Shown piece by piece: positions 9,642 through 19,436 of a stretch of 64,000 nucleotides of DNA. The stretch covers positions 62,001 to 126,000 of the forward strand of contig DAOSUR010000002.1 of NCBI GenBank assembly GCA_035378985.1. The letters are read 5' to 3'. Position 1 is the first letter of the stretch. Each line of letters starts with the position of its first letter. The notes beneath the pieces are model-generated. The model had not been told where the DNA came from. It did not search any database and saw nothing but the letters and a program-made list of their open reading frames with translations. This stretch comes from Anaerohalosphaeraceae bacterium (GTDB lineage: Bacteria > Planctomycetota > Phycisphaerae > Sedimentisphaerales > Anaerohalosphaeraceae). The position numbers were made by a program, and so were the translations under genes.

Positions 9642-10814
9642 ATGGTGCTCGGCAGAAAGCTCAGGATGGGAATGGTCGGCGGGGGACCGGGAGCATTCAT
9701 CGGGGAGGTTCATCGCAAGGCGGCCAGAATGGATGGTCAAATCGAATTGGTGGGAGGGGCGTTTGATATCAATCCTGAAAAATCCAAGCAAATGAGCAAA
9801 GTGCTCTATTTAGACCCCAATCGCTGCTACAGCTGTTATCAGGAAATGATCGAGCAGGAGCTGAAGCTGCCGGAGGGGGAGCGGATGGATTTTGTCGCGA
9901 TTACCACACCCAACAACTGGCATTATCCTATCGCACGCGATTTGCTGGAGGCCGGTTTCCATGTGATGTGCGAAAAGCCGATGACGATTTCGGTTCAGGA
10001 GGCCCGCAGTCTGGTTCAGATTGTTCAAAAGACCAAACGGGTTTTCGGCCTGATGCACAACTATACCGGCTATCCGATGGTCAAATTAGCCCGGGATATG
10101 GTTAAAAACGGCGAACTGGGCAAAATACGCAAGATTGTTGTGCAGTACCCGCAGGGCTGGCTGGCCACGGCTCTGGAGCGCACAGGACAGCAGCAGGCCT
10201 CTTGGCGGACCGACCCCAAGCAAAGCGGCGGAAGCGGCTGCGGCGGCGATATCGGTACACATGCCGAAAACCTTTCTGAATACATTACAGGTCTGAAAAT
10301 GACCCATTTGTGCGCAGAACTGACAACCTTTGTGAAAGGCCGGAAACTGGATGATGATGTCAACTGCCTGGTGAAGTTTAACAACGGTGCGAAGGGAATT
10401 CTGCATGCAAGCCAGATTTCGGTCGGCGAGGAAAATAACCTGGCTATCTGGATATATGGAGAAAAGGGAAGCCTTGAATGGCATCAGGAGCACCCCAACT
10501 ACCTCTACGTCAAGCCGATGGGCAAACCAATGCAGGTCTGGAAGCGGGGCAATGACTATGTAGCCGCCTACAGTCCCGCCGCCGCCCGGGCGACGCGTCT
10601 TCCGTTTGGCCATCCGGAGGCCTTTATCGAGGCCTTTGCCAATATTTACCGCAACTTTGCGGATACGGTCCGAGCCAGAATGGAAGGACGCAAACCGGAC
10701 CCGCTGGCCCTGGATTTCCCGGATGTCCACGACGGACTTCGCGGTATGCTGTTTTTGGATACGCTTCTGGCCAGTGCGAAAAGCAAACAAAAGTGGACTC
10801 CGTTTAAGAAATAG
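9642..10814 (+). CDS. Gfo/Idh/MocA family oxidoreductase, cytoplasmic (operon gene 1)
   Basis: A 390-residue NAD(P)-dependent sugar dehydrogenase-type protein. The Rossmann motif is [12 protein letters not shown] near residue 10, and the catalytic lysine lies in CEKPMT near residue 110. Unlike the other five family members in this operon it has no Tat or Sec signal, so it should act in the cytoplasm. ATG 9642 follows AAAGGAG, which decides against the upstream TTG at 9627. The next gene, an isomerase-like TIM barrel, starts 17 nt later and also lacks a signal; the two probably work together on an imported sugar. Family members oxidise hydroxyls of sugars, inositols or glycosides; the substrate here is not predictable from sequence. 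Confidence 0.88.
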   Translation: MVLGRKLRMGMVGGGPGAFIGEVHRKAARMDGQIELVGGAFDINPEKSKQMSKVLYLDPNRCYSCYQEMIEQELKLPEGERMDFVAITTPNNWHYPIARDLLEAGFHVMCEKPMTISVQEARSLVQIVQKTKRVFGLMHNYTGYPMVKLARDMVKNGELGKIRKIVVQYPQGWLATALERTGQQQASWRTDPKQSGGSGCGGDIGTHAENLSEYITGLKMTHLCAELTTFVKGRKLDDDVNCLVKFNNGAKGILHASQISVGEENNLAIWIYGEKGSLEWHQEHPNYLYVKPMGKPMQVWKRGNDYVAAYSPAAARATRLPFGHPEAFIEAFANIYRNFADTVRARMEGRKPDPLALDFPDVHDGLRGMLFLDTLLASAKSKQKWTPFKK

Positions 10815-10831
10815 GACAGGAGAGCGGACTT

Positions 10832-11827
10832 ATGGCACGAGCGGTGACGATTTTCACAGGACAATGGGCGGATTTGCCGCTGGAAAAACTGGCTGAAATC
10901 ATGGCCGGGTTTGGATATGACGGGCTGGAATTGGCCTGCTGGGGCGACCATCTGGATGTCTGGAAGGCGGCGGAGGATAAATCCTACTGCAAAAAACAGA
11001 GGGCCATTCTTGAAAAACACAAACTGCAGTTGTTTGCCATCAGCAACCATTTGGCGGGCCAGCTGGTTTGCGACCTGAACAATGACAGCCGTTCCGATGC
11101 TTTTGCTCCGGCGGACTGTGCGGGCAATCCGGAAAAGAAACGGGCCTGGGCGGTCGAGACGATGAAGAAAACCGCCAAAGCCGCTCAAAATATGGGCGTA
11201 AAAGTGGTCAACGGCTTTACCGGCTCATCGATTTGGCATTTGCTCTACAGCTTCCCGCCCGTTACGGAACAGATGATTGAGGACGGTTTCAAATATTTTG
11301 CCAAGATGTGGAATCCCATTCTGGACGAGTTTGACAAATGCGGGGTGAAGTTCGCTCTCGAAGTGCACCCGACGGAAATCGCCTTCGACATTTACACAGC
11401 CAAGCGGGCCCTGGAGGCAATCGGTCATCGGGAAACATTCGGGTTTAATTTTGACCCCAGCCACCTTCATTGGCAGATGGTCAATCCGGTGTGCTTCCTG
11501 AAGGAGTTCGGCGACCGGATTTATCATGTTCATATGAAGGATGCGGCGCTGCAGCTGGACGGCCGGAGCGGCATTCTCAGCTCGCATCTGAATTTCGGAG
11601 ACCCGCGGCGAGGATGGGATTTCCGTTCGCTGGGGCACGGCGGAATTAATTTTGAGGAGATTATCCGCACGCTGAATCAAATCGGCTATCAGGGGCCGCT
11701 GTCGGTTGAATGGGAGGACAGCAGGATGGATCGCATGCATGGGGCCAAGGAGGCCTGTGCATTTGTGAAAAAGATAGACTTTGCCCCTTCGAAGGTGGCC
11801 TTTGATGCGGCCTTTGACCGAACCTGA
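10832..11827 (+). CDS. Sugar phosphate isomerase/epimerase-like TIM barrel, cytoplasmic
   Basis: A 331-residue xylose-isomerase-like (AP endonuclease 2 fold) TIM barrel. Candidate metal ligands appear in the expected order: Glu in FALEVHPTE, Asp in NFDPSHLHW, His in YHVHMKDA and Glu in SVEWEDS. There is no signal peptide. A Shine-Dalgarno (ACAGGAGAG) precedes ATG 10832. It lies between two Gfo/Idh/MocA genes, the usual company of isomerases or of 3-keto-glycoside eliminases of this fold. Whether it isomerises, epimerises or eliminates cannot be decided from sequence alone. Confidence 0.85.
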   Translation: MARAVTIFTGQWADLPLEKLAEIMAGFGYDGLELACWGDHLDVWKAAEDKSYCKKQRAILEKHKLQLFAISNHLAGQLVCDLNNDSRSDAFAPADCAGNPEKKRAWAVETMKKTAKAAQNMGVKVVNGFTGSSIWHLLYSFPPVTEQMIEDGFKYFAKMWNPILDEFDKCGVKFALEVHPTEIAFDIYTAKRALEAIGHRETFGFNFDPSHLHWQMVNPVCFLKEFGDRIYHVHMKDAALQLDGRSGILSSHLNFGDPRRGWDFRSLGHGGINFEEIIRTLNQIGYQGPLSVEWEDSRMDRMHGAKEACAFVKKIDFAPSKVAFDAAFDRT

Positions 11828-11851
11828 CGGGGTGCAAGCAGAAAGGATTGT

Positions 11852-13165
11852 ATGAGCGGTTCTGCAATCAGCCGCCGGGAATTTCTCCGGAGTGCGGGGA
11901 TAACGGCGGCGGGGGTGATTGGTTTTCCTTACTGGATACGTCCGTCTGCGCTGGGAAAACAGGGGGGGATATCTCCAGGCAATCGAATCACAATCGGCTG
12001 TGTGGGGATGGGCTGGCAGGGTGAGGCCAACCTACGGGCATTTCTGGCCGAGTCCGATGCTCAGGTTGTTGCGGTCTGCGATATTGACCGCAATCATCTT
12101 GAGCAGGCCCGAAGACAGGTGAATCGGCACTACGGGAGCGAAGACTGCAAAACCTATACAGATTATCGCGAAATGATGGCTGACCCTGCCATCGATGCGG
12201 TGATGCTGGCTTTGCCGGACCATTGGCATGCACTGGTTGCTGTGGCCGCCGCCCGTGCCGGCAAGGATATTTACGGCGAAAAACCCCTCACACACACCCT
12301 CCGGGAAGGGCGGATTCTCTGCGATACGGTGCAGCGGTACGGTGTCATCTGGCAGACGGGCAGCTGGCAGCACTCGGAATCGAATTTCCGTTTTGCCTGT
12401 GAACTGGTGCGAAACGGACGCATCGGCAGGGTCCATACGGTCGAAGTGGGGCTGCCGTCCGGCCATCGGGATTTCGCCGGTACGCAGGGACAGGAAACGA
12501 TGGGCCCGCCTCCGCCGGAGCTGGATTATGAAACCTGGCTTGGGCCCGCTCCGTGGGCTCCGTACTGCCCGGCCCGGGTCCATAAAAACTGGCGATGGAT
12601 TTATGATTACGGCGGGGGGCAATTGATGGACTGGGTCGGTCATCACGTTGACATTGCTCATTGGGGATTGAATCTGGACCATGCGGCCCCGATTGAAATT
12701 GAAGGCAGCGGTGAGTTTCCCAAAGATGGGTTGTGGAATACAGCGACCCGCTATCGTCTTACTGCCAAATATGCGGAAGGATTCGAGATGATTATCGCCG
12801 GCGGGCATGAGGATATCCGCGGCGGAACCCGGTGGATTGGAACGGACGGCTGGGTCTGGGTGACTCGGGGACAGCTGGATGCTTATCCGAAACGTCTGCT
12901 GCAGGAGCAATTCGGCCCTTCGGAAGTGCATCTGCCGCGAGCGGCCAATCATGTCCGAAATTTTCTGGACTGTGTGAAAAGCCGGCGACAAACGCTGGCT
13001 CCCTGTGAAACGGCGCATCATTCGGCCGTTCCCGGCCATCTGGGGCAGGTTGCTATGCTTTTGGGCAGAAAAATTCGGTTTGACCCGAGGACGGAGAAGA
13101 TATTGAATGATGAAACCGCTGACCGAATGCTCAGTCATTCGTATCGGAGTCCATGGTCGCTTTAA
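11852..13165 (+). CDS. Tat-exported Gfo/Idh/MocA oxidoreductase (paralog A)
   Basis: A 437-residue secreted dehydrogenase. Residues 1-35 form a twin-arginine signal (SRREFLR followed by a hydrophobic stretch), so it is probably exported folded with its nicotinamide cofactor bound. Then come the Rossmann motif CVGMGWQGEAN (about 49-59) and the catalytic GEKPLTHT near 140. It shares the segment VRNGRIG and an SPWSL C-terminus with the oxidoreductases at 13179 and 24467, so the three are recent paralogs. The likely role is oxidation of a sugar hydroxyl in the periplasm; the electron acceptor is unknown. Confidence 0.88.
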   Translation: MSGSAISRREFLRSAGITAAGVIGFPYWIRPSALGKQGGISPGNRITIGCVGMGWQGEANLRAFLAESDAQVVAVCDIDRNHLEQARRQVNRHYGSEDCKTYTDYREMMADPAIDAVMLALPDHWHALVAVAAARAGKDIYGEKPLTHTLREGRILCDTVQRYGVIWQTGSWQHSESNFRFACELVRNGRIGRVHTVEVGLPSGHRDFAGTQGQETMGPPPPELDYETWLGPAPWAPYCPARVHKNWRWIYDYGGGQLMDWVGHHVDIAHWGLNLDHAAPIEIEGSGEFPKDGLWNTATRYRLTAKYAEGFEMIIAGGHEDIRGGTRWIGTDGWVWVTRGQLDAYPKRLLQEQFGPSEVHLPRAANHVRNFLDCVKSRRQTLAPCETAHHSAVPGHLGQVAMLLGRKIRFDPRTEKILNDETADRMLSHSYRSPWSL

Positions 13166-13178
13166 GGGAAAGTCAATA

Positions 13179-14501
13179 ATGAAAGAGTCGAAGCCGTTCA
13201 GTCGAAGAGAGTTTCTGAAGACTTGCGGAGCCGCCGCGGGTCTGGTAGCATTCCCTTATGTGATTCGTCCTTCCGCCCTCGGAAAGTTCGGCACCGTGGC
13301 TCCGAGCAATCGGATTGCAATGGGGGTTATCGGATGCGGGGCCATGGGGACCGGCAATGCCCAGACTTTTCTTTACAATTTTCCGCAGGTGCAGTTTGTC
13401 GCGGTCTGTGATGTGGATTTGCGGCGGGCCCGAACTCTCAAGGAGGAAATCGACCGCAAATACGGAAATGAAGATTGCGTGGTGTACAGCGATTTTCGCC
13501 GTCTGATTGCCCGCGGGGATTTGGATGCCGTCTGCCATGCCGTGCCCGACCACTGGCATGCGCCGATTTCAATTGCCTGTGCGCAGGCCGGTTTGGATAT
13601 GTACGGCGAAAAACCGCTGGCTCGAACGATTCAGGAAGGACGCGCCATTTGTGAGGCGGTCCGGCGGTACGAGGTCATCTGGCAGACCGGCAGCTGGCAG
13701 CGCTCGCTGGCCAATTTCCATCGAGCCTGCGAGCTGGTCCGAAACGGACGCATCGGCAAGGTCTCGTATGTGGAGGTGGGGCTGCCGGATGGAAACCCCA
13801 ACAGTCCTTCCTTTCGGCCTCTGCCCGTGCCGAACGGGTTTGATTATGAGATGTGGCTGGGACCGGCTCCCTGGCGGCCCTATCAGGATTTCGGACACGG
13901 CGGCGTCCATTGGGATTGGCGCTGGATTATGGACTATTCCGGCGGGCAGTTAACCGACTGGGCGGGACATCATATCGATATTGCCCATTGGGGGCTTGGA
14001 TTGGACCTGACCGGTCCCTGTGAGGTCGAAGGGCAGGGCAAATACTATCAGGACGGCATTTATGATACCCCCTACGAATATGAATTCGTCTGCCGATACG
14101 AGAACGGGCTGCAGATGAAAGTGGCTAACGCCTCCCGACTGCCCAAAGGGATGGGGACAACCTGGTACGGGGAGCACGGCTGGATACACGTGGACCGCGG
14201 GGATGTGCTGGAGGCATCCAATCCAAAGATTCTTCGGGAAAAAATCGGACCCAACGAAACCCGTCTGTTTTTCAGCCCCTCCGGACATCACGGCAATTTT
14301 ATTGACTGCATTAAAAGCCGGGGCAGGACGGCGGCACCGGCGGAAGTGGCGCACCGCTCGATTACCGTCGGCCTCTTGGGGGAGATTGCGATGCTTCTGG
14401 GACGCAAAATCAAATGGGACCCCAAAACGGAAACGATTTTGAATGACCCGCAGGCCTCCCGTATGCTCGGCCGTTCGATGCGGAGTCCTTGGCATCTGTA
14501 G
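13179..14501 (+). CDS. Tat-exported Gfo/Idh/MocA oxidoreductase (paralog B)
   Basis: A 440-residue tandem paralog of the preceding gene, 13 nt downstream. Tat motif SRREFLK with hydrophobic stretch to about residue 35, Rossmann motif VIGCGAMGTGN near 52-62, catalytic GEKPLART near 142, and C-terminus SPWHL. The frame is open further upstream inside the previous gene, but ATG 13179 follows AAGGGAAAG and places the Tat motif at the N-terminus. Local similarity with paralog A is high through the Rossmann and middle segments (QTGSWQ, VRNGRIG, EVGLP). The two may act on related substrates, or one may be specialised for the other anomer or linkage; this is inference. Confidence 0.88.
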   Translation: MKESKPFSRREFLKTCGAAAGLVAFPYVIRPSALGKFGTVAPSNRIAMGVIGCGAMGTGNAQTFLYNFPQVQFVAVCDVDLRRARTLKEEIDRKYGNEDCVVYSDFRRLIARGDLDAVCHAVPDHWHAPISIACAQAGLDMYGEKPLARTIQEGRAICEAVRRYEVIWQTGSWQRSLANFHRACELVRNGRIGKVSYVEVGLPDGNPNSPSFRPLPVPNGFDYEMWLGPAPWRPYQDFGHGGVHWDWRWIMDYSGGQLTDWAGHHIDIAHWGLGLDLTGPCEVEGQGKYYQDGIYDTPYEYEFVCRYENGLQMKVANASRLPKGMGTTWYGEHGWIHVDRGDVLEASNPKILREKIGPNETRLFFSPSGHHGNFIDCIKSRGRTAAPAEVAHRSITVGLLGEIAMLLGRKIKWDPKTETILNDPQASRMLGRSMRSPWHL

Positions 14502-14516
14502 AAAGGAATGAATCCT

Positions 14517-16586
14517 ATGAGAAAAAGTTTCTGGATGCTGTTGTTCGCAATTGCGGCTGGACTGTCAAATGTGGGCATCGGTGCCTCGCTGGATGCCGCG
14601 GGGCTGCGAACCCTTCTGGAACAGTCTCGGCAGTACGACTTTGGTCAAAGCCGGCGTGTGCTGACGGACATCGAGAATCAGATCAAAGCTGTTTATGACT
14701 CGCCGGAGGAGCTGGCCAAGGCCGAAGCGGTTTTGCTGGAGATGCTCCAGTCGGATTGTTCATTTGCTTTGAAGGACTTTTTGTGCCGGCAGCTGAGTGT
14801 TATCGGCTCGGCCCGTTCTGTTCCGGCACTGGCAGGACTTTTGAAAGACCCAAAGACGGCGGCACCGGCTCAATATGCCCTGGTTCGAATTCCTGTTCCG
14901 GAAGCGGACAAGGTTCTGATAGAACACCTGGCAAAGTCAGAGCCGTCTGTTCGCATCGGGCTGCTGACGTCGCTGGGGCTTCGCAGGACGCAAACAGCGG
15001 CAGAAACCATCGCTCCGTATGCCGCCGATGAAAACCAGGCTGTGGCAGAGGCGGCCCTGTCGGCTTTGGGACAAATCGGAACCCCCGAGGCCGCAGCGGC
15101 TCTCGAAAAACAAATGGAAAAGATTCTGCCGGCCTTAAAGACTCGGGGATACGATGTGCTGTTGGCGTGTGCGGAAAAGCGGCTCCAATCGGGTCAAAAA
15201 GCGGAAGCGGCATCGCTTTTCCAGAAAATCTATACGCAAAAAGACTTGTCCGGACTGCTTCGTGCAGCGGCCCTGCAGGGGCTTCTGCAGGCCGTTTCGC
15301 CGGAGCAGGCGGACCGTCAAATGCTGGAGGGCCTTGAGGATGCAGACGCGCAGATTCGGACAGTCTGTCTGCTGTGGGCCTGTCGGCTGAATCGTCCGGC
15401 TGTCATCCAGAAAGCCCGACAAATGATGTCCTCTTTGCCGGATTGGCAGCAGGTGCAGTTTTTGACGGCTTTGGGCGAGACAAAGTCTTCCGGTGCCCAA
15501 GAAACGGCTCTCTCCGCTCTTTCTGCTTCGTCGCCGGAGGTAGTCTTGGCGGCATTGGAAACCTTGTCGGTTGTCGGGGATGCGTCCTGTATTCAGCCCC
15601 TGGCGCAATCAGCCGCTCAATCGTCAGAACGGCGGATTCGTCAGGCGGCCCAGACGGCTCTGGAACGTCTGCCGGATCCTCAAACGGATGCGGCTATCGC
15701 CCAATTGCTTGAAAAAATGGATTTTACGGCGGAGAACCAATCCGCTCAAAGTTATGAACTGATTCTTGCTGCCGGACGCCGAGGGACACGGGATGCCTTT
15801 CCCCTGATTCTGAAGGCCGCCTCGGTGGGCAGCCGTTCCGTCCGTCGGGTGGCGATGGAGTCTCTTGCCGCTCTGGCGGGACCGGAGGATATTCCCCGGA
15901 TGACTTATCTGCTTGACAATCCGGATGCAGAGGTTATCCGGGTGCTGGCTGCAGCGGCTTCCAAACAGGCCGAGCGAACAGGCCGCGCCAAGCCGTTTTT
16001 GCCGCTGCTTGCCGGAGCCGGTCCTCAGAAAACCGCCGCCGTTTACCAAATCCTCGGACGTCTGGGGGATCCGGATTCCCTGGAGATTTTGCGAAAAGGG
16101 CTTCAGTCAGAGAATTCAGACCTTCAGGAAGCGGCTTTTCGTGCATTAACCGAATGGCCCGGACCGGAGGTGACAGAGGAAATGAAGCGATGGTCTGCGG
16201 AGGGCAAGAGTGAGTCCCGCCGCGTGCTGGCTTTCCGGGCGTATGTAAGGATGGTTCGACAGTCTGAGATGCCGCTGCCGCAAAAAGCATCGACGCTGGC
16301 GGAAGCGATGGGCTTGGCGCCTCGGGAAGAGGAAAAGAAAATAGTCCTGGCGTCTTTGGCGGACGTGCCCTCAGAACAGACCCTCAAGGCCGCCGTCGGG
16401 TGCTTAATGCAGGAGTCGATTCGTCCGGAGGCCCAGGCCGCCGTTTTGGCTATTTGTCAAAAGATGTCATCCAGACGTCCGGAGCTGTGCCGCGATGCGC
16501 TGACAAAGCTGCTCGAATCTTCTCCCCCGGACGAAATCACCAAAACAGCTCAGGAAATGCTCAATGCGATGCAAAAATCTCGGTAA
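14517..16586 (+). CDS. Secreted HEAT-repeat protein
   Basis: A 689-residue protein with a signal peptide (MRKSFWMLLFAIAAGL...) followed by an all-helical, alanine/leucine-rich array of roughly 30-40-residue HEAT/PBS-lyase-like repeats over almost the entire length. ATG 14517 is preferred to ATG 14508 because AGGA (14504-14507) directly abuts the first ATG and sits 9 nt before the second. I see no catalytic motif. Such solenoids usually act as protein-binding scaffolds; in this operon it could gather the exported dehydrogenases, but nothing in the sequence proves that. The downstream gene starts 22 nt after its stop. Confidence 0.85.
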   Translation: MRKSFWMLLFAIAAGLSNVGIGASLDAAGLRTLLEQSRQYDFGQSRRVLTDIENQIKAVYDSPEELAKAEAVLLEMLQSDCSFALKDFLCRQLSVIGSARSVPALAGLLKDPKTAAPAQYALVRIPVPEADKVLIEHLAKSEPSVRIGLLTSLGLRRTQTAAETIAPYAADENQAVAEAALSALGQIGTPEAAAALEKQMEKILPALKTRGYDVLLACAEKRLQSGQKAEAASLFQKIYTQKDLSGLLRAAALQGLLQAVSPEQADRQMLEGLEDADAQIRTVCLLWACRLNRPAVIQKARQMMSSLPDWQQVQFLTALGETKSSGAQETALSALSASSPEVVLAALETLSVVGDASCIQPLAQSAAQSSERRIRQAAQTALERLPDPQTDAAIAQLLEKMDFTAENQSAQSYELILAAGRRGTRDAFPLILKAASVGSRSVRRVAMESLAALAGPEDIPRMTYLLDNPDAEVIRVLAAAASKQAERTGRAKPFLPLLAGAGPQKTAAVYQILGRLGDPDSLEILRKGLQSENSDLQEAAFRALTEWPGPEVTEEMKRWSAEGKSESRRVLAFRAYVRMVRQSEMPLPQKASTLAEAMGLAPREEEKKIVLASLADVPSEQTLKAAVGCLMQESIRPEAQAAVLAICQKMSSRRPELCRDALTKLLESSPPDEITKTAQEMLNAMQKSR

Positions 16587-16608
16587 TCCTTTAAACGGAG
16601 ACGTCAAT

Positions 16609-18006
16609 ATGAAAAAACAAACAGGCTCGCTCAGCCGGCGGGATTTCCTGCGCGGAGTTGCCGGAACCGCCGCCTTTACAATCGTGCCGTCCTCTGTACT
16701 GGGGGGAGGAACCCGCAAACCGCCCAGTGAACGGCTGAATATAGCGGGCGTCGGCGTCGGCGGGATGGGAAAGGCCAACCTGATGGCCGTCTGCGACCCC
16801 AAAGGCGAAGACCCTTCCCGAGCGGAAAATATTGTGGCTTTGTGTGATGTCGATGAGGCCTATGCCGCTGAGACGTTTTCCCTGTATCCGAAGGCCAAAC
16901 GCTACAAAGATTTCCGCGTGATGCTCGATGAAATGGGCGACCAAATCGATGCAGTGATTGTCGCCACACCAGACCATACACACGCCGTTGTGGCGCTGGA
17001 GGCGATGAAACGCGGCAAACACGTTTATGTGCAAAAACCCCTGACACGAACCGTCTATGAAGCACGTGTATTGACCGAGGCCGCTCGGAAATACGGGGTG
17101 GTGACTCAGATGGGCAATCAAGGACACAGCGGGGAAGAGATCCGGCTGATTTGTGAGTGGATTTGGGACGGAGCCATCGGGCCGGTGCGGGAGGTGCATG
17201 CCTGGACAAACCGTCCGGTCTGGCCGCAGGCAAAACTGCGTCCGACGGAAACTCCGCCGGTTCCGCCGACCCTTGATTGGGATTTGTGGATTGGACCGTC
17301 TCCGATGCGGCCGTATCATCCGATTTATCATCCGTGGGATTGGCGGTGCTGGATTGATTTCGGAACGGGTGCTCTCGGCGATATGGCCTGTCATGTGATG
17401 GACCCGGTTTTCTGGGCCCTGAAATTGAAATATGCGACCAGTGTTCAGGGCAGTTTCGCCAAAATCTGTGTGGATAAATGGAAGCATCTGGAGCATCCGG
17501 AAACGTATCCGACAGCTTCGATTATTCATTTTGAGTTTCCGGCTCGCGAAGATATGCCGCCGGTTCAGGTGCACTGGTACGACGGCGGGCTTCTGCCTCC
17601 GCGGCCGGATGAACTGGAGCCGCAGCGGCGGATGGGCGACAGCAGCGGAGGAGTGATTTTTGTCGGAGACAAGGGCAAACTGATGTGCGGCTGTTATGCC
17701 AAGGGTCCGCAGCTGATTCCCTATTCAAAAATGAAGGAGTACAAGCGGCCGGAACGGACGCTGCCTCGTGTCACGACAAGTCATGAATTGGACTGGGTTC
17801 AGGCCTGCAAGGAAGGCCGGCAGCCCAGTGCCAGTTTTGATTATTCAGGACCCTTTACGGAAATGGTTCTGATGGGCAATCTGGCCCTGTTCTATCCCGG
17901 GCAGAAACTGCTGTGGGACGGCGAGGCCATGCGGGTAACCAATGTGGAAGAAGCCAATCAATATGTCCGTCAGCCCTATCGGGACGGATGGAAACTGGAG
18001 GCATAA
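16609..18006 (+). CDS. Tat-exported Gfo/Idh/MocA oxidoreductase (variant QKP motif)
   Basis: A 465-residue exported dehydrogenase with Tat motif SRRDFLR in the first 20 residues and Rossmann motif GVGVGGMGKANL near 48-59. The catalytic loop reads VQKPLT instead of the usual EKP, so lysine and proline are kept but the preceding acidic residue is lost. ATG 16609 follows AACGGAGACG; the open frame upstream overlaps the HEAT gene and is not needed. It belongs to the larger Tat-exported subgroup distinct from paralogs A-C. The following isomerase/DUF1080 fusion has its ribosome site inside this gene's last codons. Confidence 0.87.
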   Translation: MKKQTGSLSRRDFLRGVAGTAAFTIVPSSVLGGGTRKPPSERLNIAGVGVGGMGKANLMAVCDPKGEDPSRAENIVALCDVDEAYAAETFSLYPKAKRYKDFRVMLDEMGDQIDAVIVATPDHTHAVVALEAMKRGKHVYVQKPLTRTVYEARVLTEAARKYGVVTQMGNQGHSGEEIRLICEWIWDGAIGPVREVHAWTNRPVWPQAKLRPTETPPVPPTLDWDLWIGPSPMRPYHPIYHPWDWRCWIDFGTGALGDMACHVMDPVFWALKLKYATSVQGSFAKICVDKWKHLEHPETYPTASIIHFEFPAREDMPPVQVHWYDGGLLPPRPDELEPQRRMGDSSGGVIFVGDKGKLMCGCYAKGPQLIPYSKMKEYKRPERTLPRVTTSHELDWVQACKEGRQPSASFDYSGPFTEMVLMGNLALFYPGQKLLWDGEAMRVTNVEEANQYVRQPYRDGWKLEA

Positions 18007-18009
18007 AAA

Positions 18010-19416
18010 ATGATGCGAACCATTCTCTTGTCGGCGGTCGTAATTATGTTCAGTTTGACGGCCCAATTGCGTTCGATGGTGATTCCGGCGGATGTCTATG
18101 AGGGCTGGCGTTTTGGAATGCAGGCCTGGACGATGAAGGATAAGACGCTTTTTGAAACGATTGACCAGGCGGCTGCCCTGGGACTGCGATGGCTGGAGGC
18201 CTTTCCCGGACAGCGAATCAGCCCGGAGATTTCCGACGGATTCGGCCCGGAGATTTCTGCGGAACTGCGGGGAAAGGTTCTTGAAAAACTGCAGCGAACC
18301 GGAATTCAGATCAAAACCTTCGGGGTGTACGGCTTTCCAAGTGAAGAGGCCCAAATGCGGAAAACCTTTGAATTTGCCAAAGCAATGGGGATTGAAGTGA
18401 TCCTCTCTGAGCCCTCTCTGGATCAGTTTGACCTGCTGGACCGGCTGGCTCAGGAATATCAGATTCGCGTGGCAATTCACAATCATCCCCAGCCGACCCG
18501 TTATTGGAATCCGGAGATTGTTTATGCGATTTGCAAAGACCGCAGCGACTGGATAGGTGCGGCTCCGGATATCGGTCATTGGGTGCGAAGCGGAATCGAC
18601 CCGGTTGAGTGGCTTCAGAAGCTGAGCGGGCAAATCTATAATGTGCATCTGAAGGAAATCGACGAGGGCAAAGATTTGATTTGGGGACAGGGCAAAAACC
18701 GCATCGGGGCTGCTTTGGTCCAGCTGCACAAGCAGGGTTATCAGGGCCCGCTTATTTTGGAATACGAAAATCACTGGGATGAAGATTATGTTCCCCAGCT
18801 GCGTCAGTGCATCGCTTTCTATACGCAGGAGGCCGTGCGTCTGGCTTCCGAACGATGGCCGAGTCTTTTGAAGGATGATTTGAGCAATGCGGTTTTGAAT
18901 CCCGGCAGCTGGACGTATCAGAACGGTGTGCTAAGCCGCAAGGGAAAAGGGGATATCTGGACGCAGGGCAAATACAAAGATTTTATTCTCGATTTTGATT
19001 TCAAAGTCGAAAAAAATACGAACAGCGGCGTCTTTCTGCGGGCGGCGGAGCGCACCTGGCTGCCGTGGATCGAGGTGCAGATTATGGATTCGTACGGCAA
19101 ACCGGTGGACCGGCGGGAAACCTGCGGGGCGATTTATGACATTCTCGCTCCGCAAAACAATCCGGTCAATCCGGCCGGCCAATGGAATCGTATGACTATC
19201 TTTGCCGCCGGGCCTATTATCCGCGTGTTTCTGAATCATCAGCCGATGATTAATATGGACCTGCGGCAGTGGACAACCGCTCATCAAAATCCGGACGGCT
19301 CATCCAACAAATTTGACATTGCCTACAAAGACCTGCCGCCGGAGGGATACATCGGTTTTCAGGACCATGGGTTCCCTGTGGAATATCGGAATATTAAGAT
19401 TCGTGAACTGAACTGA
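18010..19416 (+). CDS. Secreted fusion: xylose-isomerase-like TIM barrel + DUF1080 (3-keto-disaccharide hydrolase) domain
   Basis: A 468-residue two-domain protein. A Sec-type signal occupies about residues 1-24. A sugar isomerase-like TIM barrel follows (about 30-285), with ligand candidates in AIHNHPQ, APDIGHW, VHLKEID and LEYENHW. A DUF1080 beta-sandwich completes it (about 300-468; DFDFKVEKNTNSGVFLR, EVQIMD, IKIRELN). DUF1080 is annotated in Pfam as 3-keto-disaccharide hydrolase, and both domain types occur as separate genes in bacterial 3-keto-glycoside degradation loci with Gfo/Idh/MocA dehydrogenases. The fusion could carry out two consecutive steps after oxidation by the neighbouring enzymes. 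GGAGG at the end of the previous gene gives 8-nt spacing to ATG 18010. Confidence 0.87.
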   Translation: MMRTILLSAVVIMFSLTAQLRSMVIPADVYEGWRFGMQAWTMKDKTLFETIDQAAALGLRWLEAFPGQRISPEISDGFGPEISAELRGKVLEKLQRTGIQIKTFGVYGFPSEEAQMRKTFEFAKAMGIEVILSEPSLDQFDLLDRLAQEYQIRVAIHNHPQPTRYWNPEIVYAICKDRSDWIGAAPDIGHWVRSGIDPVEWLQKLSGQIYNVHLKEIDEGKDLIWGQGKNRIGAALVQLHKQGYQGPLILEYENHWDEDYVPQLRQCIAFYTQEAVRLASERWPSLLKDDLSNAVLNPGSWTYQNGVLSRKGKGDIWTQGKYKDFILDFDFKVEKNTNSGVFLRAAERTWLPWIEVQIMDSYGKPVDRRETCGAIYDILAPQNNPVNPAGQWNRMTIFAAGPIIRVFLNHQPMINMDLRQWTTAHQNPDGSSNKFDIAYKDLPPEGYIGFQDHGFPVEYRNIKIRELN

Positions 19417-19436
19417 AAGGGAGGTTGCAGATTCGG

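Noticed and set aside
12032..13138. A 368-codon minus-strand frame, and similar long antisense frames at 918-1778, 7436-8422 and 16591-17574.
   Set aside because: All mirror well-supported plus-strand genes and show low-complexity His/Gln/Pro-rich translations without motifs.
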